Positions 57,256 to 64,000 of a stretch of 64,000 nucleotides of DNA are shown piece by piece. The stretch is from Phycisphaerales bacterium. Its GTDB lineage: Bacteria > Planctomycetota > Phycisphaerae > Phycisphaerales > UBA1924. The stretch lies in contig JADLFW010000009.1 in the NCBI GenBank assembly GCA_020849615.1, forward strand, positions 243,235-307,234, given 5' to 3'. The position numbers were made by a program, and so were the translations under genes. The first letter of the stretch is position 1. Each line of letters opens with the position of its first letter. The notes beneath the pieces are model-generated. The model saw nothing but the letters and a program-made list of their open reading frames with translations, was not told the DNA's origin and did no database searches.

Positions 57256-57872
57256 TGCTCACCCTCCAACCCGCCCCGGCTGTCCGGGATCGCGATCTGC
57301 CGGACCCGGTCGGGCCGGGTCGTATCCGCCGCCGCGGACCCCGTCGCCACCCCCGCGCCGGGGTTCGCGTACCACAGCAGCACCTCGACCGCCACCGGCA
57401 GCCCATCACGCTCGCTGCTGTCGAACTCCTGCCTCCACCCGTTCCCATCAAAGTACCGCAGCTCCATCCTGCGGATCCCTTCCGCCACCACCTCCGCCGC
57501 GGCGCCATCCCGCGACAGCGTGATCACCCCCTCGCCGGCGTCGAACCGGTAGTCCGAACGGACCAGGTCCCCCCGCGCCGCGGTGCCATCATGCTCAAGC
57601 ACAACCCCCCGGGATGCGATGCGCAGCCCCGTCGATGTCCCCACGACCCCCCCGCCGCCCTCTCTGTCGGATGCCACCGAGCAAATCAGGTCCGCTTCAA
57701 GAAGCTCAAACAGCGTCCCGGTCTGCGACTGCCGCGCCGACAGCTCCACCAGCCGGTCACGCCGACCGCCCAGGTCCGTCACCACGCTGAACATCGCCCA
57801 CGACAGCAGCAGCACCAGCGCGATCGCCACCAGCACCTCCAGCAGCGTGAATCCGCGCCGGGCCGCCCTCAT
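57252..57872 (-). CDS. gspJ: Type II secretion minor pseudopilin GspJ
   Basis: 206 residues. Class III prepilin signal MRAARRG^FTLLEVLVAIAL with the Glu at +5, then the membrane helix and a GspJ-type domain (SQTGTLFELLEADLICSVAS; LRYFDGNGWRQEF). LRYFDGNGW is a hallmark of GspJ. It is placed from the ATG at 57872; the open frame upstream is shadow sequence. ATGA overlaps link it to gspI before and gspK after. Confidence 0.9.
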   Translation of the reverse strand: MRAARRGFTLLEVLVAIALVLLLSWAMFSVVTDLGGRRDRLVELSARQSQTGTLFELLEADLICSVASDREGGGGVVGTSTGLRIASRGVVLEHDGTAARGDLVRSDYRFDAGEGVITLSRDGAAAEVVAEGIRRMELRYFDGNGWRQEFDSSERDGLPVAVEVLLWYANPGAGVATGSAAADTTRPDRVRQIAIPDSRGGLEGEQ

Positions 57873-58342
57873 CGCCCCACCGCCCCCGCCGACGCCCCGG
57901 CCCGCCCGCCCAGCCGGACCAGCTGCGTCAACGTGTAGGAATACACCACGGACCCCGACTCCTGCCGCCGCCGCACCGCCGTGATCGTCACCTTCGTCAG
58001 CGACCCGAACTCCGACGGCTCCGTCTGCACCTCCAGCTCCCACCCCGATTCCCCATCCCCCGATGCCCCGCCCGAATACGGCACGCCGGGCCCATCGCTC
58101 CCCTCGAACGCCGGCACCGGGCCGTTCAGCGTCACCACCGAGGCCAGCCCCGCCTCGAGCTGCGACATCGCCGATCTCGCCAGGTCCGCCGCCCGCTGCA
58201 TCCCACGCGTCCGCTCCAGCGCCCCCGCGGCCCGGTCCACGCACGCCATCACCGCCAGCGCGGCCCCGACGAAGATCGCGATCGCCACCAGCACCTCCAG
58301 CAGCACACCACCGCGCCGCCGCGCTGGCCCCGTGCGCATCAT
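57869..58342 (-). CDS. gspI: Type II secretion minor pseudopilin GspI
   Basis: 157 residues. Leader MMRTGPARRRG then GVLLEVLVAIAIFVGAALAV, a pilin helix with Glu at +5 but Gly rather than Phe or Met at +1. The rest is a small pseudopilin domain with the segment SGWELEVQTEPSEFGSLTKV. ATGA overlaps at both ends tie it to gspH and gspJ. The usual GspI is about 125 residues, so this one is slightly long. Confidence 0.88.
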   Translation of the reverse strand: MMRTGPARRRGGVLLEVLVAIAIFVGAALAVMACVDRAAGALERTRGMQRAADLARSAMSQLEAGLASVVTLNGPVPAFEGSDGPGVPYSGGASGDGESGWELEVQTEPSEFGSLTKVTITAVRRRQESGSVVYSYTLTQLVRLGGRAGASAGAVGR

Positions 58343-58968
58343 GGCGCCCCCTCCCCCGCGGGCTCGGGCGCCGCGCCGTCGCCGGCGGGCGCCGCCTCGC
58401 GTGCCGGTGCGCCCATGCCGCCGACATGCAGCCGCCCCGTCACCCGGTCAAACCGCAGCGCCGCCTCGCGCCCGCCGGGCCCGCGCAGCACCGTCCCCGT
58501 CGCCGCTACCGCCCCGCCATCCGCCAGATACACGACCACCGTGACGGGCCCGCCGTCGCTCCCCGGCTCTCCCTTCGCCGGCTCCCCTTCCGGATCCGCT
58601 GCGGCCCGCACCTCGCACCCGGGCGGCAACTCCATCACACGCACGCCCCGCCGCGCAGGAACCGCATCGGACGACGAGCCCGCAGGCGCCCCCCGCCCCG
58701 CGACGGGCCGGGCCTCGATCAACTCCGCCGTGATGATGCACACCCCGTCGGCCGATCGCGACGCCACCACCCGCCGGGCCACGCCGTCGCGCCTCGCGTC
58801 GGCCCGCACCGTGGCGAACACCCCCGGCAGCTGTCGCTCCACCTCGTCAAGCCGCGCACGGGCGATCCACTCGTGCATCGCCGGAAGCACCAGCCCCGTT
58901 AGCGCGGCCAGGATCGCAATGACAACCAGCAGCTCCAGCAGGCTGAAACCCGCCCGCCGCGCACGCAC
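58339..58968 (-). CDS. gspH: Type II secretion minor pseudopilin GspH
   Basis: 209 residues from the GTG at 58968 (leader VRARRAG^FSLLELLVVIAI, Glu at +5). Longer starts (GTG at 59037) are possible but would give an unusually long leader. The domain after the helix has HEWIARARLDEVERQLPGVF and then GspH-like strands (VRRVVASRSADGVCIITAEL in approximate form), ending in an Ala/Pro/Gly-rich tail. Its stop overlaps gspI (ATGA). It lies 82 bases after gspG. Confidence 0.8.
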   Translation of the reverse strand: MRARRAGFSLLELLVVIAILAALTGLVLPAMHEWIARARLDEVERQLPGVFATVRADARRDGVARRVVASRSADGVCIITAELIEARPVAGRGAPAGSSSDAVPARRGVRVMELPPGCEVRAAADPEGEPAKGEPGSDGGPVTVVVYLADGGAVAATGTVLRGPGGREAALRFDRVTGRLHVGGMGAPAREAAPAGDGAAPEPAGEGAP

Positions 58969-59050
58969 CGCCCGTGATTCACATCCCCGATGGCGCACGG
59001 GTGTCACCCTCCGTGCGGCCCGCGACGACGCCCCCACGCCCCGGCGCAGG

Positions 59051-59557
59051 TCAGCCGCCCGACGACTTGCCGTCGCCCGAGGGTGTCGTGCCGGTCCCGC
59101 CCTCTTCGCCTTCCGTGCTCCACGACACGATGTCGTCGTCGTTGCCTTCCTGGCCGTCCGGGCCGAAAGACCACAGGTCGTAGATGTCCTCGTCCCCGTG
59201 CTCGCTCACCTGCTTGTAGCCCCACGGCTTGCCCCACCGGTCATTGGCCAGGGGCTCTTCCAGGTACTTGTGCCACTTGGCCTCATCGGCATCCGTATCC
59301 ACCACCAGCGCCGACTTGTCCCACAGAACCTTGATCCCCTCCTCATCCTTCGGATACCGGTCAAAGTCGAGGCGGAACTGCTTCATCGCCCCCTTCAGCG
59401 TGTTCATGTCAATCCGGCACAGGTCGGCCTTGGCCTGCTTCTGACGCCCCAGCACGTTGTACGCCACCAGCCCGGTCAGCGCCAGGATGATCGTGATGAC
59501 GATCATCACCTCGATCAGCGTAAAACCGGCGCCCCTCCGTGCGATCCGTGTCCTCAT
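59051..59557 (-). CDS. gspG: Type II secretion major pseudopilin GspG
   Basis: 168 residues. Leader MRTRIARRGAG^FTLIEVMIVI with Glu at +5. The GspG signature is complete: MKQFRLDFDRYPKDEEGIKV, EEPLANDRWGKPWGYKQ and YDLWSFGPDGQEGNDDDIVS, the last holding the calcium-binding Asp residues. AAAGGATG lies about 8 bases before the ATG at 59557. It is the main building block of the pseudopilus. A short Gly/Ser/Glu tail follows the domain. The 170-base gap to gspF contains a weak hairpin. Confidence 0.95.
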   Translation of the reverse strand: MRTRIARRGAGFTLIEVMIVITIILALTGLVAYNVLGRQKQAKADLCRIDMNTLKGAMKQFRLDFDRYPKDEEGIKVLWDKSALVVDTDADEAKWHKYLEEPLANDRWGKPWGYKQVSEHGDEDIYDLWSFGPDGQEGNDDDIVSWSTEGEEGGTGTTPSGDGKSSGG

Positions 59558-59727
59558 CACAGCATCCTTTCTGCCATCCCCGCCCCTCTCGAACCGGCCG
59601 GGCGGGGATCCGGACAAAACCCCGGCGCTCGCGGGCGCCGAACTCATTCAGGCGCCCGAGACTAGCACAGCTCTTCCGTCGCGACAAGCCTTTGCCCGGG
59701 CCGGTCTTGCGCCGCGCCCGCCCGCCG

Positions 59728-60918
59728 TCACATCCCCGAACTCAGCTTGGTCAGCGGCAGCACCAGCGCCATCGCCACCAGCACCACCACCCCCGCCAGC
59801 ACCATCAGCAGCAGCGGCTCGATCAGCCGCACCACGATCCCCAGCTGCCGGTCGATCCTCGCCTCCACCGTCTCGGCGATCTTGATCAGCACCGCATCCA
59901 GGTTGTTCGCCGACTCCCCCACCGCGATCATCTCGACCACATCATCCTCGAACAGCCCGCTCGCCTGCAGCGGCGGCGCCAGCGGCTGCCCCGCCCGCAC
60001 CGCCTCCGATGCCTGCTCGATCGCCTCCTCCATCAGCACGTTCCCCGCGGCCTCCTTCGAAATCTGCATCGCCGCCAGCATCGGCACCCCGTTGCCCATC
60101 ATCGTGCCCAGCATCCGGCAGAACCGCGCCGACGCCAGCGACCTCACCAGCGGCCCGATCACCGGCGACCGCGTCTTCCACTCCGTGATCCGCCTCCGCA
60201 CATCCGCCCGCCCCGAGGCCCGCCACAGCACCACCCCCGCGACCACCAGCACCACCAGCGTCACCGGCCCGTACTTCCCCACCGCATCGCTCATCGCGAA
60301 CACCAGCCGCGTCACCGGCGGCAACCCCCCCTGCACCCTCGCGAACACCGTCTTGAACATCGGCACAAACACGCCGAACACCACCCCCAGCACGCAAACC
60401 CCGAAGAACACCAGCACCCCGGGGTAGATCAGATTGCCGATCACCTTCCCCCGCAGTTCCGCCTGCGCCGACACCAGCTGCCCCAGCCGGGCCAGCACCG
60501 CCTCCAGGAACCCCCCTTTCTCCCCGGCCCGCACCATCGCCGTGTGCACGCGCGGGAACACCTCGGGCCGGCGCGTCATCGCCTCCGCCAGCTCTTCGCC
60601 CGCCGACACCGCTTCCGACAGCTCCCGGAACACCATCGCCAGCCGCGAGCTGGACTTCCGCCCCGCCAGCAGCTTCAGCGATTTCAGCAGCGGCACACCC
60701 GCGTGAAGCAGGTCCGCCAGCTGCGTGTACGACATCGCCAGCTTCCGCGATGACACCCCGCGGCGGCGGGCCGCCGCCTCCGCCCGCGCTTCGATCGCCA
60801 CCGGCGTCAGCTGGCGCGACTCCAGCTCGGCCAGCACCGCCTGCTCCGTCGCGCCCGCCAGCACGCCCTCGACACGCTGGCCGCCCGCGCTCAACGCCGT
60901 GTATTCAAACGTGGGCAC
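59728..60918 (-). CDS. gspF: Type II secretion/type IV pilus platform protein GspF
   Basis: 396 residues. Inner-membrane platform that converts ATPase motion into pilus extension. N-terminal FEYTALSAGGQRVEGVLAG and then LPVSYTQLADLLHAGVPLLK-type first domain, with the repeated GSPII_F domain in the second half (RMLGTMMGNGVPMLAAMQIS). Three membrane helices are seen near VFFGVCVLGVVFGVFVPMF, VTLVVLVVAGVVLW and LLLMVLAGVVVLVAMALVLP. It is the first gene of the minus-strand gsp operon that runs to the giant secretin. Confidence 0.94.
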   Translation of the reverse strand: MPTFEYTALSAGGQRVEGVLAGATEQAVLAELESRQLTPVAIEARAEAAARRRGVSSRKLAMSYTQLADLLHAGVPLLKSLKLLAGRKSSSRLAMVFRELSEAVSAGEELAEAMTRRPEVFPRVHTAMVRAGEKGGFLEAVLARLGQLVSAQAELRGKVIGNLIYPGVLVFFGVCVLGVVFGVFVPMFKTVFARVQGGLPPVTRLVFAMSDAVGKYGPVTLVVLVVAGVVLWRASGRADVRRRITEWKTRSPVIGPLVRSLASARFCRMLGTMMGNGVPMLAAMQISKEAAGNVLMEEAIEQASEAVRAGQPLAPPLQASGLFEDDVVEMIAVGESANNLDAVLIKIAETVEARIDRQLGIVVRLIEPLLLMVLAGVVVLVAMALVLPLTKLSSGM

Positions 60919-60958
60919 GTCCGGCGATCACTCCCATCGGCCCGCGCGGGCCAGGCCC

Positions 60959-61552
60959 CTACTTCACCGCCAGCAGCTCATCGATCTTCTTCACCACCGC
61001 TTCCGAGTCCGGGCCCGCCTTCGACGGGAATCTCGCCACCACCCGCCCCTGGCGGTCCACCAGGAACTTGGCGAAGTTCCACTCCGGCTCCCCGCCGATC
61101 GGCGCGGGCTGCGCGCCGAGCTTCCGGTACAGCGGATGCCGGTCCTCGCCCTTCACGCTGATCTTCGAGAACATCGGGAACGTGACATCGTACTTCGATG
61201 TGCAGAACGACTTGATCTCCTCGTTCGTCCCCGGCTCCTGCCCGTTGAAGTTGTTGGCCGGGAACCCCAGGATCACCAGCCCCGCTTCCTTCTTCTGCTC
61301 GTACAGCTTCTCGAGCTTCTCGTACTGCGGCGTCAGCCCGCACTTGCTCGCCACGTTCACGATCAGCACGACCTTGCCCTTGTACTGGGCCAGGTCCTGC
61401 TCCTTCCCGTCGATGTCCAGCATCTTGAAGCCCAGCACATACGCCGGGTCCTCGGCCGCCGCCGACGGCGGCTCGCTCCCGGGCGGGCCGCCCGCCCGCG
61501 CACCGACCGCCCCAAGACCCAACACCAGCGCCGCCAGGAGGTGCTTCTTCAT
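60959..61552 (-). CDS. Glutathione peroxidase family protein, exported
   Basis: 197 residues with a signal peptide (HLLAALVLGLGAVGARA). The thioredoxin-like fold has NVASKCGLTPQYEKLEKLYE with the peroxidatic Cys, GFPANNFNGQEPGTNEEIKS (the usual second Cys of GFPCNQF is Ala), a later Cys in SFCTSKYDVTFPMF that could be the resolving Cys, and EWNFAKFLVDRQGRVV. It probably reduces peroxides outside the cytoplasm using a thiol partner. The ATG at 61552 begins the signal peptide; the open frame upstream is arginine-rich shadow. Confidence 0.9.
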   Translation of the reverse strand: MKKHLLAALVLGLGAVGARAGGPPGSEPPSAAAEDPAYVLGFKMLDIDGKEQDLAQYKGKVVLIVNVASKCGLTPQYEKLEKLYEQKKEAGLVILGFPANNFNGQEPGTNEEIKSFCTSKYDVTFPMFSKISVKGEDRHPLYRKLGAQPAPIGGEPEWNFAKFLVDRQGRVVARFPSKAGPDSEAVVKKIDELLAVK

Positions 61553-61613
61553 AAACGAGGCGGCCGCCCGCCGGCAGCCGCCACGTTCGGGACTCAACTC
61601 TAGGCCGCGACCG

Positions 61614-61742
61614 CTACTTCTTGTCCGTCTGCGCCGGCGCCGCCGGCGGCTTGGATGCCTCAGGCTTCTTCTCGCACCCCGAGAGCACCGCCGCAGCAAT
61701 CGCGCAAACAAGCAGCGAACCGGCCACAACTCGCTTCGACAT
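61614..61742 (-). CDS. Tiny lipoprotein (42 aa)
   Basis: 42 residues: signal VVAGSLLVCAIAAAVLSGC with the lipidated Cys at 23, then only about 19 residues (EKKPEASKPPAAPAQTDKK), a Lys/Pro/Ala tail. AAGGAG lies 9 bases before the ATG, supporting a real gene. It lies 61 bases upstream of the glutathione peroxidase gene. Too short for a fold; perhaps an outer-membrane tether or an entericidin-like peptide. Function unknown. Confidence 0.65.
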   Translation of the reverse strand: MSKRVVAGSLLVCAIAAAVLSGCEKKPEASKPPAAPAQTDKK

Positions 61743-61830
61743 GGCAACTTCTCCTTGAAAGTCCCCGATCACCACACAACCCTCACAACGGCACGAACTC
61801 CTCGGCCAAGCCCCCCACGGCCCGCCGCAC

Positions 61831-62634
61831 ATGCTCGACCTCAAGAGAACCGTCCGGTTCTCCATCAACCCCGCCCGCGACATCCCGGGCCGCAGCCCAA
61901 ACGGCTTCGCGGGCTCTCCGTCCATGTCGGGCCTGGCCCGTCACTACGAGATCGACGCCGTCTGCCGCGGCATTCCCGACCCCGCAACCGGCTACCTCAT
62001 CGACATCAAGGATATCGACCAGGCCGTCCGCGATGAAGCCCTCCCGCTGATCAACCAGGCCTGCCGCACCGCCCCCGAACGCGACCCCGCCCTTCTCCTC
62101 CCCTCCCTCTTCGCCGCCGTCTCCGCGCGGCTGCCCATGCCCCTCCACGCCCTGACCTGGCGCCTGAGCCCGTACTATTCCATCCAGATGCACGCCGACT
62201 CCCCCTCCACAGCCTCCATCCGCCAGCGGTTCGACTTCGCCGCCTCCCACCGCCTCCACGTCCCCGCCCTCTCCGATGAGGAGAACCGCCGCCGCTTCGG
62301 CAAGTGCAACAACCCGTCGGGCCACGGCCACAACTACCAGATCGAGCCCTGCATCGATGTCTCCCTCGCCCCCGGTGCTGGGCCGCCCCTCCCCCTCGAC
62401 CGCCTCGAACGCATCACCTTCGACACCGTCATCCAGCGCTTCGATCACAAGAACCTCAACATCGACACCCGCGAGTTCGCCGACGGCGCGGGCCTCAACC
62501 CCACCGTCGAGAACATCGCCCGCGTCTGCTTCGAACTCCTCGCCCCGGCGGTCGCCGCCGCCTCCCCCTCCGCCCGGCTCCGGTCCGTTACTGTTTGGGA
62601 GACCGACCGGACCTCTTGCACCTACCCCGCCTAG
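61831..62634 (+). CDS. Tandem 6-pyruvoyl-tetrahydropterin synthase/QueD-like protein
   Basis: 267 residues. The C-terminal half (about 127-267) is a full 6-pyruvoyl-tetrahydropterin synthase/QueD domain: FDFAASHRLHVPALSDEENR, then GKCNNPSGHGHNYQIE with zinc-binding His residues and the catalytic Cys, FDHKNLN, and NPTVENIARVCFE. The N-terminal half (about 1-115) has the same strand plan with a few matching words (SGLARHYEIDAVCRGIPDPA; GYLIDIKDIDQAVRDE) but lacks the zinc His set, so it looks like a degenerate second copy. Pterin or queuosine-precursor chemistry is likely. It is divergent from the tiny lipoprotein gene. Confidence 0.85.
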   Translation: MLDLKRTVRFSINPARDIPGRSPNGFAGSPSMSGLARHYEIDAVCRGIPDPATGYLIDIKDIDQAVRDEALPLINQACRTAPERDPALLLPSLFAAVSARLPMPLHALTWRLSPYYSIQMHADSPSTASIRQRFDFAASHRLHVPALSDEENRRRFGKCNNPSGHGHNYQIEPCIDVSLAPGAGPPLPLDRLERITFDTVIQRFDHKNLNIDTREFADGAGLNPTVENIARVCFELLAPAVAAASPSARLRSVTVWETDRTSCTYPA

Positions 62635-62639
62635 TACCC

Positions 62640-62708
62640 GGCCCATCGCATCACTCCGTCTCTTCCTCCCTTCCACTCTTCCTGTCTTCCTCACTCCGTC
62701 GCTTCCCC
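62640..62708 (+). promoter_or_regulatory. Pyrimidine-rich leader of gspE without a Shine-Dalgarno
   Basis: The 69 bases before the gspE ATG are almost all C and T (for example TCTCTTCCTCCCTTCCACTC) and contain no GGAG-like site. The phased CTCCGTC units resemble the CTCT-type element in the groES-groEL spacer. Translation of gspE must start without a classical ribosome site if the ATG at 62,709 is right. Confidence 0.55.
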
Positions 62709-64000
62709 ATGGCCATCGGCACCCTCCTCCTCGAACGCGGCCAGATCACCAGGGAACAGCTGGAGGTGGCCCTCGCCGACACCGGCGGCGACCGCCTCGA
62801 CCAGGTGCTCCTGCGCCTCGGCTTCGTCACGCGGGAGCAGGTCCTCGCCGCCATCGCCGACCAGTTCCACATGTCCGTCGTCGATCTCGCCACCGCCACC
62901 GTCGACCCCGCGGTGCTGGCTATGCTCCCCTCCAAGCTCGTCTACAAGCAGTCCTGCGTCCCCATCGCCCGCGAGAACGGCCACCTCACCGTCGCCACCA
63001 GCGACCCCTTCGACCTCTCCATCATCGATGAGCTCCGCCTCCTCACCGGCTGCGCGATCGACCTCGTCCTCGCCGATGAGCAGGAGCTCCACAAGTTCAT
63101 CCGCGCGCACTACGGCGTCGGCGGCGACACCCTCGACGCCATGTCCGCCGGCCTCTCCGCCGCATCCCCCGCCGACGCCGCCTCCGCCGACGAGATCGAG
63201 CAGGCCCAGGAAGCCTCCGTCATCAAGCTCGTCAACGATGTCCTCGTCGAGGCCGTCTCCGAACGCGCCACCGACGTCCATATCGAACCCTACGAGCACG
63301 AACTGATCGTCCGCTACCGCATCGACGGCGTCCTTCAACGGGCCAACGTCCCCTCCACCATCCACCGCTTCGGCGCCGCCATCATCTCACGCCTCAAGAT
63401 CATGGCGAACCTCAACATCGCCGAGAAACGCCGCCCCCAGGACGGACGCATCACCTTCAAGCACCGCTCGCCGGGCCGCGCCCAGGAGGAGTTCGACCTC
63501 CGCGTCTCCATCATCCCCATGCTCTTCGGCGAGGGCGTCGTCCTCCGTATCCTCAACAAGACTGCCGTCCTCATGACCCTCGACCAGCTGGGAATGCCCG
63601 ACAACATCCTCACCCGCTGGGACCTCCTCATCAACCGCCCCCACGGCATCCTCCTCGTCACCGGGCCCACCGGCTCCGGCAAGTCCACCACCCTCTACGC
63701 CTCCCTCAACCGCATCGTCTCCGACGAGATCAAGGTCATCACCGTCGAAGACCCCGTCGAGTACCACGTCAGCGGCGTCAACCAGATCCAGGTCAACCAC
63801 AAGGTCGGCCTCGACTTCGCCGCCGGGCTGCGCTCCATCCTCCGCCACGACCCCGATGTCGTCATGATCGGCGAGATCCGCGACAAGGAAACCGCCGAGA
63901 CCGCCATCCAGGCCTCCCTCACCGGCCACCTCGTCTTCTCCACCCTCCACACCAACGACGCCCCAGGCGCCACCACCCGCCTCCTCGACATGGGCGTCGA
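62709..64000 (+). CDS. gspE: Type II secretion/type IV pilus ATPase GspE/PilB, N-terminal 430 codons
   Basis: Partial; it runs off the window. The N-terminal MshEN/T2SSE_N domain (about 1-130: TLLLERGQITREQLEVALAD; LRLGFVTREQVLAAIADQFH) is followed by a linker and the ATPase domain. Residues 170-300 include ATDVHIEPYEHELIVRYRID and NIAEKRRPQDGRI. Walker A is GPTGSGKST near residue 319, the Asp box VITVEDPVEYHVSGVNQIQV, Walker B DVVMIGEIRDKETAE near 380, and the His box LVFSTLHTNDAPGATTRLLD. It powers the gsp apparatus encoded on the other strand from 60,918 downwards, divided from it by three unrelated genes. Confidence 0.96.
   Translation, partial: MAIGTLLLERGQITREQLEVALADTGGDRLDQVLLRLGFVTREQVLAAIADQFHMSVVDLATATVDPAVLAMLPSKLVYKQSCVPIARENGHLTVATSDPFDLSIIDELRLLTGCAIDLVLADEQELHKFIRAHYGVGGDTLDAMSAGLSAASPADAASADEIEQAQEASVIKLVNDVLVEAVSERATDVHIEPYEHELIVRYRIDGVLQRANVPSTIHRFGAAIISRLKIMANLNIAEKRRPQDGRITFKHRSPGRAQEEFDLRVSIIPMLFGEGVVLRILNKTAVLMTLDQLGMPDNILTRWDLLINRPHGILLVTGPTGSGKSTTLYASLNRIVSDEIKVITVEDPVEYHVSGVNQIQVNHKVGLDFAAGLRSILRHDPDVVMIGEIRDKETAETAIQASLTGHLVFSTLHTNDAPGATTRLLDMGV

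Noticed and set aside
54289..57552. Antisense 1,087-codon frame across gspL and gspK
   Set aside because: Same cause: GC-rich shadow opposite two genes with good domain and overlap evidence.

Overview
The window is a compact, GC-rich stretch of bacterial chromosome with short gaps, many 4-bp stop/start overlaps and no mobile elements, CRISPR arrays or RNA genes that I could recognise. The gene set points to a diderm bacterium of the Planctomycetota, probably Phycisphaerae-like. It includes a fused secDF, two groEL genes, an Mla/MCE lipid-transport pair, FmdB-type zinc ribbon, DUF2752 and an unusual type II secretion/pilus-like operon. The phylum is an inference from gene content, not a sequence match.

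Region 1-10.2 kb (minus strand): the start of an epimerase, an aldo/keto reductase, a FAD oxidoreductase coupled to a LysM protein, then secDF-yajC-tgt, a rhomboid protease and a NUDIX hydrolase. Region 10.2-15.7 kb (plus, with one minus gene): mlaF-mlaD without an adjacent permease, an acyl-CoA/AMP ligase, a SPOR-domain lipoprotein and a HEAT-like exported protein. Region 15.7-23.5 kb (minus): acpS, fmdB, grpE and dnaJ, then groEL1/groES, a DedA protein, two small proteins and a second groEL with a long Gly-Met tail; this is a proteostasis block. Region 23.9-29.9 kb (plus): an orphan nuoA, an EAL-CBS-degenerate GGDEF protein, a DUF2752 protein, two lipoproteins, a glycosyltransferase-like protein and a low-molecular-weight tyrosine phosphatase. 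Region 29.9-34.1 kb (minus): odhB-odhA, two subunits of 2-oxoglutarate dehydrogenase. Region 34.5-38.4 kb (plus): pstSCAB, high-affinity phosphate uptake.

The outstanding part is 38.4-64 kb. A minus-strand operon runs gspF-G-H-I-J-K-(PilM/PilN-like L)-(PilO/PilP-like M-C)-secretin-lipoprotein, mostly joined by ATGA overlaps. Its secretin gene is about 14 kb and encodes about 4,676 residues. It has a signal peptide, a Pro/Ala linker, an N0-like domain, about 50 tandem copies of a secretin N-type (NolW-like) domain, and one ordinary C-terminal secretin barrel domain. Part of the array arose by duplication of a five-domain block. Known secretins carry only a few such domains, so the predicted periplasmic part is roughly ten times normal. 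The matching ATPase gene (gspE) lies divergently 1.8 kb away and runs off the end of the window. Between them sit a glutathione peroxidase, a tiny lipoprotein and a tandem 6-pyruvoyl-tetrahydropterin-synthase-like protein.
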